A DNA stretch of 64,000 nt from Aeromicrobium piscarium (GCF_007421815.1 NZ_VLNT01000008.1:107663-171662), one strand, 5' to 3'; positions 35,116 through 44,380 are shown, numbered from the stretch's first letter. Made by a program: numbers and translations. The notes: a model not told the origin generated them from the letters alone.

Positions 35116-36789
35116 TCAGCCGTCCTCGTGATCGCGCAGCTCCAGACCGATCTGCTCGGCATCGAGGCGGTTCAGCTGCTCCTCGATGACCTGGGAGCTG
35201 AAGGTGCCCTGCTCGCTCAATCGCAGCAGCTCGGCACGATCGGAGTCGATGAGCGCGAGCCGCATCCGACGGACCTGGGCGATGTCGAAGGCGGGCTCGG
35301 CGCTCTCCTGCGCCTCCATCATCCGGCGCAGGCGCTCGATCATCGCATCATCGAGGACGCTGTCGTCGAGTCTCTCCTGTTCGTCCAGCCATGCGCGAGA
35401 CGTGGTGCGCAGATGCGCTCGGAGCTCATCACGCTCGCGCTCGGTCGCACCGGGATCGCCGCCGCTCAGGCCGAGCCTGCCGACGAGCCACGGCAACGTA
35501 CCACCCTGGATGATCAGCGTCCCGACGGCTACGACGAAGGCGATGAGGACCAGCAGCGAGCGCTGCGGGGTATCGGCCGGGAGGGTCTGCGCGGCAGCCA
35601 GGGTCACCGCACCGCGCATGCCGGCCCAGACGAGCACGACGGCCGCGCGACGACCGAACTGCGCCTCGGTGAAGTAGTCGATATCCGCGAGCTTCTGGTT
35701 CAGCACCCATCCCATCCGCTTCGAGCGCGGGTGGTCCGGTGCAGCGGCGACCCGACCCTGGGCCTCGTTGATCCGCTCGCGCAGCTCGGGGAAACGTCGC
35801 TGGCGGCGACTCATCCACCAGATCAGCGGGCCGACGAAGCCCGACCGGAGCACCAGGACCAGGGCCACCACGACCGAGGCGTAGACGAGCGCCTGCCAGG
35901 GGTTGCCGTGGTGGTCTTGCACGTCGCGCACGATCGCCTCGAGCTCGAGGCCGATCAAGAGGAACACGGCGCTCTCCAGCACGAACTCGAGCGTGCCCCA
36001 GACCGCCCGTTCGGTCGCTCGGTCCTGTGCGGTGAGCCGGCGCGGCGTCCCGTGCCCGGCCACCAGGCCGGCGACCACCGCGGCGACGAGCCCCGAGGCG
36101 TGCAGATGCTCGGCCGGGAGATAGGCCGCGAAGGGCGCCACGATGGTGATCGCGACACCGGCCGTGGGGTCACCGAGCTTGGCACGCACGGCGAGGTTGA
36201 GGTGGCCGACGACGAAGCCGATGACGACAGCGACCGCCACGGCGTAGAGGAAGTCGCCCACGACGCCCCAGAGCGACACGCTGGCTCCCGTCGCGGCGAT
36301 GGCCGACCGCAACAGGACCAGCGCCGAGGCGTCGTTCAGCATGCTCTCGCCCTCGAGCACGGTCACGATGCGCGGCGAGACTCGGGCCTTGCGGACGATC
36401 GAGGTCGCCACCGCATCGGTGGGGCTGACGATGGCGCCGAGGGCGATGCCGGTCGCCAGACCGATACCGGGAATCAGCATCGAGATCACCCAGCCGATGA
36501 CGACCGAGGAGATCACCACGAGCACCACGGAGAGGCCGGAAATCACCTTGAAGTCGCGGCGGAAGTCCATCGTGGGCACCCGCACCGCCGCCGCGTAGAG
36601 CAGTGGCGGGAGCACCACTCCGAGGATCCACTCCGGCTCGATCTCGATATCGGGCACTGCCGGGAGGAGGCTCACACCGATGCCGACCAACACCAGCACC
36701 AGGGGGGCCGCGACCCCGACACGTCCGGCGACCGCATGGACGGCCACGATCACCAGCAGCGCGACGACGACGATCAGCGTGAGTTCCAC
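35116..36789 (-). CDS. Na+/H+ antiporter, CPA1 family
   Basis: A 557-residue protein with about 12 membrane helices in the first 410 residues and a cytoplasmic C-terminal helical tail rich in Arg/Glu. Ion-path motifs are SPTDAVATSIV and EGESMLNDASALV (the ND motif) and WAGMRGAVTLAAA. It exchanges cytoplasmic Na+ or K+ for protons. The start at 36789 gives a clean first helix (LTLIVVVALLVIVAVHAVAG). Transcribed separately from the heat-shock operon. Confidence 0.92.
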   Translation of the reverse strand: MELTLIVVVALLVIVAVHAVAGRVGVAAPLVLVLVGIGVSLLPAVPDIEIEPEWILGVVLPPLLYAAAVRVPTMDFRRDFKVISGLSVVLVVISSVVIGWVISMLIPGIGLATGIALGAIVSPTDAVATSIVRKARVSPRIVTVLEGESMLNDASALVLLRSAIAATGASVSLWGVVGDFLYAVAVAVVIGFVVGHLNLAVRAKLGDPTAGVAITIVAPFAAYLPAEHLHASGLVAAVVAGLVAGHGTPRRLTAQDRATERAVWGTLEFVLESAVFLLIGLELEAIVRDVQDHHGNPWQALVYASVVVALVLVLRSGFVGPLIWWMSRRQRRFPELRERINEAQGRVAAAPDHPRSKRMGWVLNQKLADIDYFTEAQFGRRAAVVLVWAGMRGAVTLAAAQTLPADTPQRSLLVLIAFVVAVGTLIIQGGTLPWLVGRLGLSGGDPGATERERDELRAHLRTTSRAWLDEQERLDDSVLDDAMIERLRRMMEAQESAEPAFDIAQVRRMRLALIDSDRAELLRLSEQGTFSSQVIEEQLNRLDAEQIGLELRDHEDG

Positions 36790-36841
36790 ACCCCGACGCT
36801 ACTCGCACCGCCTCTCTCGCGTCCGCTTTTCGCCACCCCTT

Positions 36842-36938
36842 GGCGGTGAGCTATCACGCACCCGAGGCCTGAAAGTGCGGGACAGCTCACCGCCCAGGCG
36901 AGCCGATCGTGGAAGTGCGGGACAGCTCACCGCCCAGG
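36842..36938. repeat. Intergenic palindromic repeats, type B
   Basis: Two direct copies of a 26-bp word, AAGTGCGGGACAGCTCACCG followed by CCCAGG (36873-36898 and 36913-36938), preceded by a degenerate inverted copy GGCGGTGAGCTATCACGCAC (36842). Lies between the divergent antiporter and membrane-protein genes, so not a simple terminator. Confidence 0.75.
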
Positions 36939-36976
36939 GGGTCGCGAGGGAGCGGGCCCAGAGCTATTCTTAGAAC

Positions 36977-37957
36977 GTGCATTCCATGAAAGTGCGTACG
37001 CTCTGGCCGATCCTCGGCCTGCTCGTGCTCGCACCGATCTCAGCGGAGTACCTGAGCGGCTACCTCGGTCAGCGACTCGCCGATCTCCCGGGCATCGTGG
37101 TCAGCCTGGTGATCCTCGCGCCGCTCTACGGCGTGCCCGCACTGCTGATCCGCGAGTTCGCCCGGCGGACGGGTCGCGGCTGGCCGAGCATGATCGCCCT
37201 GGCGGCCGCCTTCGGCGTGGTCCAGGCGGCTCTGATCGATCGCTCCCTGTTCGACCCGGGCTACTTCGACGACTCGGACTTCTGGCAGGAACTGCCGACA
37301 CCGTTCCTCGGCGTCGACATCAGCCAGCTGCTCGTCTTCGTCGTCGGACACGTCATCTGGAGCTTCTGCGCTCCGATCGCCATCGTCGAGTCCGCCAGCC
37401 CCCGCACCCGTGACCGTCCGTGGCTGACCTGGTGGGGAGCGGCGCTCGGCATCGTCGCCTACCTGCTGGCAGCCGCCGCCATCGCCACCGAGAGCTCCTA
37501 TCTCCCGACACCCCTGGAGGCCGGCGCCGTCGCCATCGCGCTGATCGCCTGCGTCGCACTCGCCTGGCTCGCCCCTCGTCCCGGGCGGGAGCGATCCGGG
37601 GCTTCTCCGAGTCTCACCGTCACGGCGCTGACGGCACTGGCGCTCCTCGCTGTCTACTCCACCGCGTCAGCACCCGAGCCAGGACCGTGGGCATGGCCGA
37701 GTGTCGGCGTCGCCGCGATCGTGCTCCTGCTGATCGCCTGGCTGGCCAGCCGGTGGTCGTCACGGGCCGGATGGGATCAGCGCCATGTGGCCGTCGTCGC
37801 CAGCGCGCCGCTCATCGTCTACTCGCTGCAGACCTTCTTCCTGCCGCCGGCGGACGACCCGACTGCCAAGTACGCCACCAATGTCGTCCAGCTGATCGCC
37901 GTGATCGCACTCGCGGCATGGGGTATCCGTCGCGCCGAGCGCGGGGTGGCGGCATGA
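36977..37957 (+). CDS. Polytopic membrane protein of unknown function
   Basis: A 326-residue protein with about eight to nine hydrophobic helices and no motif I recognise. The segment LAPISAEYLSGYLG near residue 20 (Pro and acidic residues in the first helix) and VPALLIREFARRTGRGWPSMIALAAAFGVVQAALIDRSLF resemble uncharacterised actinobacterial integral membrane proteins. GTG at 36977 or ATG three codons later can serve as start. Its stop overlaps the next start (ATGA), and a TetR gene ends the operon, so the operon may be an export or envelope-stress system. Confidence 0.7.
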   Translation: MHSMKVRTLWPILGLLVLAPISAEYLSGYLGQRLADLPGIVVSLVILAPLYGVPALLIREFARRTGRGWPSMIALAAAFGVVQAALIDRSLFDPGYFDDSDFWQELPTPFLGVDISQLLVFVVGHVIWSFCAPIAIVESASPRTRDRPWLTWWGAALGIVAYLLAAAAIATESSYLPTPLEAGAVAIALIACVALAWLAPRPGRERSGASPSLTVTALTALALLAVYSTASAPEPGPWAWPSVGVAAIVLLLIAWLASRWSSRAGWDQRHVAVVASAPLIVYSLQTFFLPPADDPTAKYATNVVQLIAVIALAAWGIRRAERGVAA

Positions 37958-38634
37958 GCATCTGGACCCTGCGCGATCGCCGTCGTGACCTCGGCGCCGA
38001 GGACCTCGGGGGCGGTACCGTGCGCGTGACCTGTGACGGCGAGCTCGTCGAGGAGCGCAGCGCCGGAGCCTTCGATGACATCAAGGTCGGGCTCGGCACG
38101 GTCGACGACGAGATCGAACAGACCGTGCTCGTCGGCTTGAACGCACGTCGCGGCATCCGGCGGGTACGCCTCGTCGAACGCGCCGAGGGCACCCGTCCGG
38201 TGCGGACCGACTTCGTCCCGCCGGCGGGCACTCGCGCGCGGCGTCGCTACGACTGGCGTGAGACCCATCCGCGCCTCTTCGCCGCCCGCCATGTCGTGAC
38301 GACCGGTCTCGGCATGCTCATCGGCCTACTGGGCATCGGTGCCGTCGTGAGCGCTTTCTTCCGTGGTCTTCTGCCGCGTATCGACTGGTCGTGGTTGCCC
38401 GATCTGCCCGATATCTCGCCGCCGGACTGGCTGCGCTACGTCGATCCGGTCTACTGGGTCTCGCGGCTGCTGCCGGACTGGGACTGGTTCGGCTGGCTGC
38501 CCGACCTGGATCTGTCCTGGTTGCAGTACGTCATGCCCTTCGTCGTCGCGGTGGTCGTCGGCCTGAGCGAGCTGGAGCGACGACGGAAGCGCAAGGACCG
38601 CGAGCGAGAGGACGAGGATGGCCCGTCGAGCTGA
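37954..38634 (+). CDS. Tryptophan-rich membrane protein of unknown function
   Basis: A 226-residue protein. The first 85 residues form a soluble beta-rich domain (GGGTVRVTCDGELVEER...). A membrane helix follows at about 115-137 (GLGMLIGLLGIGAVVSAFF). Then comes a striking Trp/Pro/Asp segment (about 142-190) with repeated units such as DWSWLPDLPD and DWDWFGWLPDLD, and a second helix ending in a basic tail. The Trp repeats would lie flat on the membrane surface. Translationally coupled to the gene before and overlapping the TetR gene by 17 bases. No known family recognised. Confidence 0.68.
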   Translation: MSIWTLRDRRRDLGAEDLGGGTVRVTCDGELVEERSAGAFDDIKVGLGTVDDEIEQTVLVGLNARRGIRRVRLVERAEGTRPVRTDFVPPAGTRARRRYDWRETHPRLFAARHVVTTGLGMLIGLLGIGAVVSAFFRGLLPRIDWSWLPDLPDISPPDWLRYVDPVYWVSRLLPDWDWFGWLPDLDLSWLQYVMPFVVAVVVGLSELERRRKRKDREREDEDGPSS

Positions 38635-39223
38635 CCCCGCCCTGCATGCACGACGGCGCGAGCAGATCGTCGCCGGCGCGGCACACGCCTTCGCCGAGAA
38701 GGGCTACGACGGGGCGACGGTCAAGGACATCTGCCGGGCCAGCGGACTCGGGTCCGGCACGATCTTCCACTACTTCGCCGACAAGCGCGCGATCCTCCAC
38801 GGCATGCTGGAGATCGACCGCGACCAGACCATCGCCGACCTCCGGGCCATCGAGGACGACGATGCCCTGGCCGCCTTCTGGCGGGTGATCGACCGCGTCA
38901 CCGGGGACCTGCGCGATCCTTTCGCCGGCCCGTTGGCGGTCGCTCTGCTCGGCCAGCTCTTGGTGGACCCCGTCGTCGGGCAGCTGCTCGGCGCCATCGA
39001 CACCGTGGCGCATACCCTGCTGTCCGATCTGATCGCACGCCTACAGGCCGAGGGTCGCGCCGACCCGGACTGGGCGCCCGCCCACGCGGCCACGTGGGTG
39101 CAGTCGATCAGCGACAGTCTCTACCTGCGCTGCGGTGACGACGGGTTCGACGCGGACGCGGAGCTCGATCGACTGCGGATCGTCCTGGCACGCGCACTCG
39201 CCCTCTCCGACACCGGGAGCTGA
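38618..39223 (+). CDS. TetR family regulator
   Basis: A 201-residue regulator with HTH ATVKDICRASGLGSGTIFHYFADKRAIL (about 33-60). It is the third gene of the operon with the two membrane proteins, overlapping the second by 17 bases, so it probably controls this operon by feedback. No operator palindrome was found next to it. Confidence 0.88.
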   Translation: MARRADPALHARRREQIVAGAAHAFAEKGYDGATVKDICRASGLGSGTIFHYFADKRAILHGMLEIDRDQTIADLRAIEDDDALAAFWRVIDRVTGDLRDPFAGPLAVALLGQLLVDPVVGQLLGAIDTVAHTLLSDLIARLQAEGRADPDWAPAHAATWVQSISDSLYLRCGDDGFDADAELDRLRIVLARALALSDTGS

Positions 39224-39266
39224 ACGCCGGAAGCCGGCTGGTGCCGCCCTGTGAGAGGCTACGGCG

Positions 39267-39794
39267 ATGACGACCCTCTACTCCGCCACGATGTCCCTCG
39301 ACGGCTTCATCGCGGGACCTGACTGCGACATGGGATGGCTGACCCCCTATCTCGGTGAGGACCTGAGCCCGGACGCCGACACGCTCGTGACCGAGGTCGG
39401 CTGCCTGCTGGTGGGCGGCCGGACACATCGAGGCGATGACCCGAATGCCGGCACGGACAGCGAAGGCGCGTTCGGCGGATCCTACGGCGGTCCCGCCGTC
39501 GTGCTGAGCCGAACTCTCGTCGATCCCGAGCCCGGCGTCGACCTCGTCACCGATGACGTGCGGACTGCCGTCGAACGGGCGACGGAGCTCGCCTCGGGTC
39601 GCTATGTGAACATCCTCGGCGCGGAGGCGGCGCGTAGCTGCCACGAGGCCGGCCTGCTCGACGAGATCCTCGTCTTCATCGCGCCGGTCCTCCTCGGCGA
39701 CGGCACCCGGCTCTTCGAGCATCCCGGCGGGCAGGAGGTGCGTCTCGAGCGCAAGCCGGGCGCCGCGGCGCACTGGTACCGCGTGCTGCGCTGA
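39267..39794 (+). CDS. Dihydrofolate-reductase-like (RibD C-terminal domain) protein
   Basis: A 175-residue protein of the RibD_C/dihydrofolate reductase-like fold: N-terminal YSATMSLDGFIAGPD and NADPH-binding LLVGGRTHRG, then LGAEAARSCHEAGLLDEI and APVLLGDGTRLFE. These stand-alone proteins are widespread in actinobacteria and few have known substrates. Probably NADPH-dependent reductase. Transcribed alone, followed by a hairpin cluster. Confidence 0.85.
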   Translation: MTTLYSATMSLDGFIAGPDCDMGWLTPYLGEDLSPDADTLVTEVGCLLVGGRTHRGDDPNAGTDSEGAFGGSYGGPAVVLSRTLVDPEPGVDLVTDDVRTAVERATELASGRYVNILGAEAARSCHEAGLLDEILVFIAPVLLGDGTRLFEHPGGQEVRLERKPGAAAHWYRVLR

Positions 39795-39817
39795 ACCCGC
39801 CATCGCGGGCGTGAGCT

Positions 39818-39872
39818 GGGCGGTGAGACAGCGTCCGTTCCCTAACGCCGAACGGACGCTGTCGCACCGCCC
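39818..39872. repeat. Intergenic palindromic repeat, type C
   Basis: GGGCGGTGAGACAGCGTCC (39818) and the inverted GGACGCTGTCGCACCGCCC (to 39872) form a long hairpin with one mismatch at the centre of the word. A third partial copy, GAACGGACGCCTACTCACCG, lies at 39881-39900. It probably also terminates the reductase gene. Confidence 0.72.
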
Positions 39873-39890
39873 ACTCCCGAGAACGGACGC

Positions 39891-40029
39891 CTACTCACCG
39901 ATCGTCACCTCGAGACCGTCAGACGAGGCCGATGATGATCATCCAGTGCCAGCGTGCCCAGGGAAGACGGTCCATGCGGGCCGGCACCGTGGTCTCGATG
40001 CGCCCGAGTTCGACATCAGAACGAGCCAT
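39891..40029 (-). pseudogene. N-terminal remnant of an MFS transporter
   Basis: The minus-strand frame from ATG 40029 encodes 36 residues ending at 39919. The text ARMDRLPWARWHWMIIIGLV is the typical cytoplasmic N-terminus and first helix of sugar-porter-like MFS proteins. The next conserved words, DGLEVTIGE, follow at once in another frame and end at 39891. The rest of the transporter (normally about 400 residues) is gone and is replaced by the type C repeat and the reductase gene. A GGAGG sits just before the ATG. Relic of a deletion. Confidence 0.6.
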
Positions 40030-40079
40030 GACCTCCGGTCTACGCCTGTCCGGTCAGCTGCGCATGCCGAGACGTCGAG

Positions 40080-40568
40080 TCAGGTCCAGTCCGTCGAGCG
40101 CAGCACCCGCAGCACGTCATAGGCCTGATGTTGCTGACCCGACGTCAGCCCGTCGACGCCGAAGTCGATGGCGACGAGCGCCTCGGTGGCGTCGCGGAGC
40201 ACAGCGCGCCCCTCCGGCGTCAAGGCGGCGAGCACCCGCCGGCGGTCGCTCTCGTCGACGGCCCGCGTCACGAGACCTTGTGCCACCAGCCGATCGATGG
40301 CATTGGTCACCGAGGTCGGATGCACCATGAGCCGTTCGCCGATCTTGCTCAGCGGCAGCGAGCCTGCTCGGCTGAAGGAGAGGAGCCGGAGCACCTCGTA
40401 GCGCGCGAAGGTGATGCCGAGCGGCTTCAGGACGGCCTCGAGCCGCGCGAGCACCAGCTGCTGGGCCCGCATGAGCGAGGTGACCAGGCGCATGGCCGTC
40501 GCATCGCCGACATGCTCCTCCCAGAGCTCACCGGCTCGCTCGATCGGGTCGAACTCCAGCGGCGCCAT
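40080..40568 (-). CDS. MarR family regulator
   Basis: A 162-residue winged-helix regulator: LPLSKIGERLMVHPTSVTNAIDRLVAQGLVTR is the recognition region and DESDRRRVLAALTPEGRAVL the wing. It starts at 40568 (MAPLEFDP) and diverges from icmF with 90 bases between starts. An 18-bp palindrome in that gap is the likely operator, making this the candidate icmF regulator; TetR-type regulators are the usual ones near acyl-CoA mutases. Confidence 0.88.
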   Translation of the reverse strand: MAPLEFDPIERAGELWEEHVGDATAMRLVTSLMRAQQLVLARLEAVLKPLGITFARYEVLRLLSFSRAGSLPLSKIGERLMVHPTSVTNAIDRLVAQGLVTRAVDESDRRRVLAALTPEGRAVLRDATEALVAIDFGVDGLTSGQQHQAYDVLRVLRSTDWT

Positions 40569-40606
40569 GCGCAGAAGCCTAACCGACCTGCCCACTGACT
40601 TTCATT

Positions 40607-40624
40607 TAGTAGGAAGTCCGACTA
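40607..40624. promoter_or_regulatory. Predicted MarR operator
   Basis: TAGTAGGA-AG-TCCGACTA, an 18-bp inverted repeat with one mismatch, in an AT-rich stretch between the MarR and icmF starts. Confidence 0.65.
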
Positions 40625-40658
40625 TTTTATGACCTAGGAACTAGCCAGCGAGGTCAGC

Positions 40659-43600
40659 ATGCACGTCCCCACCCATCCGGTTCGCTTCGTCACCGCCTCG
40701 GCCCTGTTCGACGGGCACGACGCGAGCATCAACATCATGCGCCGCATCCTGCAGAGCCAGGGCGCCGAAGTGATCCACCTCGGGCACAACCGCTCGGTCG
40801 CCGAGATCGTCGACGCGGCGGTCGAGGAGGACGTACAGGGCGTGGCCGTCAGCTCGTATCAGGGCGGACATGTCGAGTTCTTCGAGTATCTCGTGGAATC
40901 GCTGGCCGAACGAGGCGCGAGCGATGTGAGGGTCTACGGCGGGGGCGGGGGCGTCATCGTGCCCGAGGAGATCACCCGGCTGCGAGACGCCGGCGTGCAC
41001 ATCTTCTCCCCCGAGGACGGTCAGCGGCTCGGCCTCGCCGGCATGATCAACGAGCTCATCGCCGAATGCGATGTCGACCTGTGGGACCGTCACCGACCGG
41101 ACCCCGCCGCCGTCATGGCGGGCGAACGGTCCGCCGTCGCGCGGGCCGTCTCCGGTGCCGAGGCCGGTCACCTCGAGGGCGACCTCGGCACCCGACTGCG
41201 GACCGCCGCGGCCGCCTCCTCGGCACCCGTCCTGGGCATCACGGGCACCGGCGGGTCCGGCAAGAGCTCGCTCACCGACGAGCTGGTCCGCCGGTTCCGC
41301 GTCGACCAGCAGGACAAGCTGCGGATCGGCGTCATCGCGGTCGACCCGACGCGGCGCAAGGGCGGCGGCGCTCTGCTGGGCGATCGCATCCGGATGAACG
41401 CGCTCGACGGTGACCGCGTCTACTTCCGCTCGCTCGCCACCCGCGGGGCACACGAGATCCCCGAAGGACTCGCCGACGCGATCGCGGTGCTGAAGGCCGC
41501 CGGGAACGACCTGGTCATCGTCGAGACTCCCGGTATCGGTCAAGGTGATGCGGGCATCCTGCCCTTCGTCGACCACTCGCTGTACGTCATGACTCCGGAG
41601 TTCGGCGCCGCCTCGCAGCTGGAGAAGATCGACATGCTCGACTTCGCCGATGTGGTCGCGATCAACAAGTTCGAGCGCCGTGGCGCCAAGGATGCGCTGC
41701 GCGACGTCGGCCGTCAGCTCGTGCGCAACCGCGAGGCCTTCGGGTCCAGGCCTGAGGACATGCCGGTGTTCGGCACGTCGGCGGCGACATTCAACGACGA
41801 CGGCGTCACCGCGCTCTATCAGGCCGTGCGCGATCTCGTCGGCATCGAGCCTGGGGTACTGCCCCCCGTCTCGGTGCGTCATTCCGGCGACGAGGACCAC
41901 GTCATGCCGCCCGACCGCGTGCGGTACCTGGCCGAGATCGCCGAGACCGTGCGCGGCTACCACGCGCGGACCACGGAGCTCGCCCGGCAGGCCGCCCGCG
42001 CCCAGCGCTTCCGCGAGGTCGCCGACGAGCTGGGTGAGACCTCGGTCGCCGCCGCAGCCGATCGCGCGGAGACCGAGCTCCCGGTCGAGGTCCGGGACCA
42101 GATCGCCACGTGGCCCACCGTCGTCGAGTCGTACTCCGGCGACGAGCAGGTCGTGGTGGTCCGGGACAAGGAGATCCATACCCAGCTCACCCGTGAGTCG
42201 CTGTCGGGTTCGAGCATCCCGCGGGTCGCCCTGCCCCGGTTCACCGACCACGGCGAGCTCGTGCGGTTCTGGCGGAACGAGAACCTGCCCGGCTTCTTCC
42301 CCTTCACCGCCGGCGTGTTCAAGTTCAAGCGCGACAACGAGGACCCGGCCCGCATGTTCGCCGGCGAAGGCGATCCGTTCCGCACCAACCGGCGCTTCAA
42401 GCTGTTGAGCGAGGGCCAGCCCGCTACCCGCCTGTCGACCGCCTTCGACTCGGTCACCTTGTACGGCCGGGATCCCGATCTGCGCCCGGACATCTACGGC
42501 AAGGTGGGCACCTCCGGCGTCTCGGTGGCCACCCTCGAGGACATGAAGGTGCTCTACGACGGCTTCGATCTGACGGCACCGACCACCAGCGTCTCGATGA
42601 CCATCAACGGCCCCGCTCCCACGGTCCTCGCGTTCTTCCTCAACACCGTCATCGACCAGCAGATCGACGCCTTCCGCGAGCGCGAAGGCCGTGATCCCGA
42701 CAGTGCCGAGCGCGAGGAGCTGCGCCGGGGTGCGTTGCAGACCGTCCGCGGCACCGTGCAGGCCGACATCCTCAAGGAGGACCAGGGCCAGAACACCTGC
42801 CTGTTCTCCACGGAGTTCAGCCTCAAGATGATGGGCGACATCCAGCAGTGGTTCATCGACGAGGGAGTGCGGAACTTCTACTCGGTGTCGATCTCCGGCT
42901 ATCACATCGCCGAGGCCGGAGCGAACCCCATCAGCCAGCTCGCGTTCACCCTCGCCAACGGCTTCACCTATGTCGAGTCCTATCTCGCGCGGGGTATGGA
43001 CATCGACGACTTCGCCCCCAATCTGTCGTTCTTCTTCAGCAACGGCATGGATCCCGAGTACTCGGTGCTCGGACGCGTCGCCCGGCGCATCTGGGCGGTG
43101 ACGATGCGCGACAAGTACGGTGCCGCCGAGCGCAGCCAGAAGCTCAAGTACCACGTGCAGACCTCGGGCCGCTCGCTGCACGCGCAGGAGATGCACTTCA
43201 ACGACATTCGCACCACGCTCCAGGCGCTCACCGCGATCTACGACAACGCCAACAGCCTGCACACCAATGCCTACGACGAGGCCGTCACGACCCCGAGTGC
43301 CGAATCGGTGCGCCGCGCCCTGGCGATCCAGCTCATCATCAACCGCGAGTGGGGGCTCGCGGTGAACGAGAATCCGCTGCAGGGCTCGTTCATCATCGAC
43401 GAGCTCACCGACCTGGTCGAGGAGGCCGTGCTGCGCGAGTTCGATGCCATCAGCGAACGCGGTGGCGTGCTGGGAGCGATGGAGACGGGTTACCAGCGCG
43501 GCCGCATCCAGGACGAGTCGATGCTGTACGAGCAGCGCAAGCACGACGGCAGTCTTCCGATCATCGGCGTCAACACCTTCCGTCCCCAGTCCAGCGGTGA

Positions 43601-43847
43601 GGAACCGCCCACCGTGGAGCTCGCCCGTGCAACCGAGGAGGAGAAGCAGTCGCAGCTCGAACGTCTCGACGACTTCCAACGGACGCATCGCACCGAAGCC
43701 GAGGCGGCGCTGGCGCGGCTGAAGGATGCTGCCACCGGAGGCGAGAACGTCTTCGCGGTGTTGATGGACGCGGCACGAGTGTGCTCGCTGCAGCAGATCA
43801 CCGATGCCTTCTTCGAGGTCGGTGGGCAGTACCGGCGCAACGCCTGA
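40659..43847 (+). CDS. icmF: Fused isobutyryl-CoA mutase IcmF
   Basis: A 1062-residue adenosylcobalamin enzyme with its own G-protein chaperone. Order: B12-binding domain (about 1-140, with FDGHDASINI carrying the D-x-H motif and SSYQGG), MeaI-like GTPase (P-loop GTGGSGKSS near residue 194; NKFERRG base-specificity motif), and the mutase TIM barrel (about 540-1062, with GKVGTSGVSVATLEDM). IcmF interconverts isobutyryl-CoA and n-butyryl-CoA, and can act on pivalyl- or isovaleryl-CoA. Length matches the family (about 1060-1090). Links valine or branched acid catabolism to beta-oxidation. Divergent MarR gene upstream. Confidence 0.95.
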   Translation: MHVPTHPVRFVTASALFDGHDASINIMRRILQSQGAEVIHLGHNRSVAEIVDAAVEEDVQGVAVSSYQGGHVEFFEYLVESLAERGASDVRVYGGGGGVIVPEEITRLRDAGVHIFSPEDGQRLGLAGMINELIAECDVDLWDRHRPDPAAVMAGERSAVARAVSGAEAGHLEGDLGTRLRTAAAASSAPVLGITGTGGSGKSSLTDELVRRFRVDQQDKLRIGVIAVDPTRRKGGGALLGDRIRMNALDGDRVYFRSLATRGAHEIPEGLADAIAVLKAAGNDLVIVETPGIGQGDAGILPFVDHSLYVMTPEFGAASQLEKIDMLDFADVVAINKFERRGAKDALRDVGRQLVRNREAFGSRPEDMPVFGTSAATFNDDGVTALYQAVRDLVGIEPGVLPPVSVRHSGDEDHVMPPDRVRYLAEIAETVRGYHARTTELARQAARAQRFREVADELGETSVAAAADRAETELPVEVRDQIATWPTVVESYSGDEQVVVVRDKEIHTQLTRESLSGSSIPRVALPRFTDHGELVRFWRNENLPGFFPFTAGVFKFKRDNEDPARMFAGEGDPFRTNRRFKLLSEGQPATRLSTAFDSVTLYGRDPDLRPDIYGKVGTSGVSVATLEDMKVLYDGFDLTAPTTSVSMTINGPAPTVLAFFLNTVIDQQIDAFREREGRDPDSAEREELRRGALQTVRGTVQADILKEDQGQNTCLFSTEFSLKMMGDIQQWFIDEGVRNFYSVSISGYHIAEAGANPISQLAFTLANGFTYVESYLARGMDIDDFAPNLSFFFSNGMDPEYSVLGRVARRIWAVTMRDKYGAAERSQKLKYHVQTSGRSLHAQEMHFNDIRTTLQALTAIYDNANSLHTNAYDEAVTTPSAESVRRALAIQLIINREWGLAVNENPLQGSFIIDELTDLVEEAVLREFDAISERGGVLGAMETGYQRGRIQDESMLYEQRKHDGSLPIIGVNTFRPQSSGEEPPTVELARATEEEKQSQLERLDDFQRTHRTEAEAALARLKDAATGGENVFAVLMDAARVCSLQQITDAFFEVGGQYRRNA

Positions 43848-43936
43848 CCCGTCTTTCTCACCGAGCGGAGCGGCCACGAGTGCGGTACGAAGGTGCGGAG
43901 GGTGAGAGCGGATCCACCCGTTGAAGGGAGCACCGC

Positions 43937-44380
43937 ATGAAGACCATGATCTGGGTGGCGATCGCGATCGTCGCCGTCCTCGCCGTCGTCGCGATCGTCG
44001 CCTTCGTGCTGCGCAACAGCAGCCAGGCGAAGCAGCGCCGTGAAGAGGAGCAGCGTGAGCACCGCCGCATCCAGGCGGCCGACTTGCGCGAGAACGCGCG
44101 CGAGGGGCACGTCGAGGCGCACCGGGCGGAGGCGGAGGCCACCACGGCTCAGGCCGATGCCGAGCAGGCCCAGTTGGAGGCCGATCGCCTCGCCGCGCAG
44201 GCCGAGACCCTCGAGGCGGAGGCGTCGTCGACGCGCACGGCCGCCGACGACCAGTTGCGGCAGGCCGACGAGCTCGACCCCGACGGCCCGGTGGGCCCCG
44301 ACCATGAGACTCAGAGGGCGCAGGATCCGGGCGTGGGCGACCCGCGGCATGCTCGCCGCGACACCCCGCCCCCTGCCTAG
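43937..44380 (+). CDS. Small membrane-anchored coiled-coil protein
   Basis: A 147-residue protein: N-terminal membrane helix (residues 4-27), then a long Ala/Glu/Gln/Arg coiled coil (about 32-112) and a polar Pro/Asp-rich tail. No enzyme motif. Proteins of this form are common in actinobacteria and of unknown role, possibly stress or envelope organisation. GAAGGGAG gives a good ribosome site. It follows icmF on the same strand after about 90 bases. Confidence 0.75.
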   Translation: MKTMIWVAIAIVAVLAVVAIVAFVLRNSSQAKQRREEEQREHRRIQAADLRENAREGHVEAHRAEAEATTAQADAEQAQLEADRLAAQAETLEAEASSTRTAADDQLRQADELDPDGPVGPDHETQRAQDPGVGDPRHARRDTPPPA

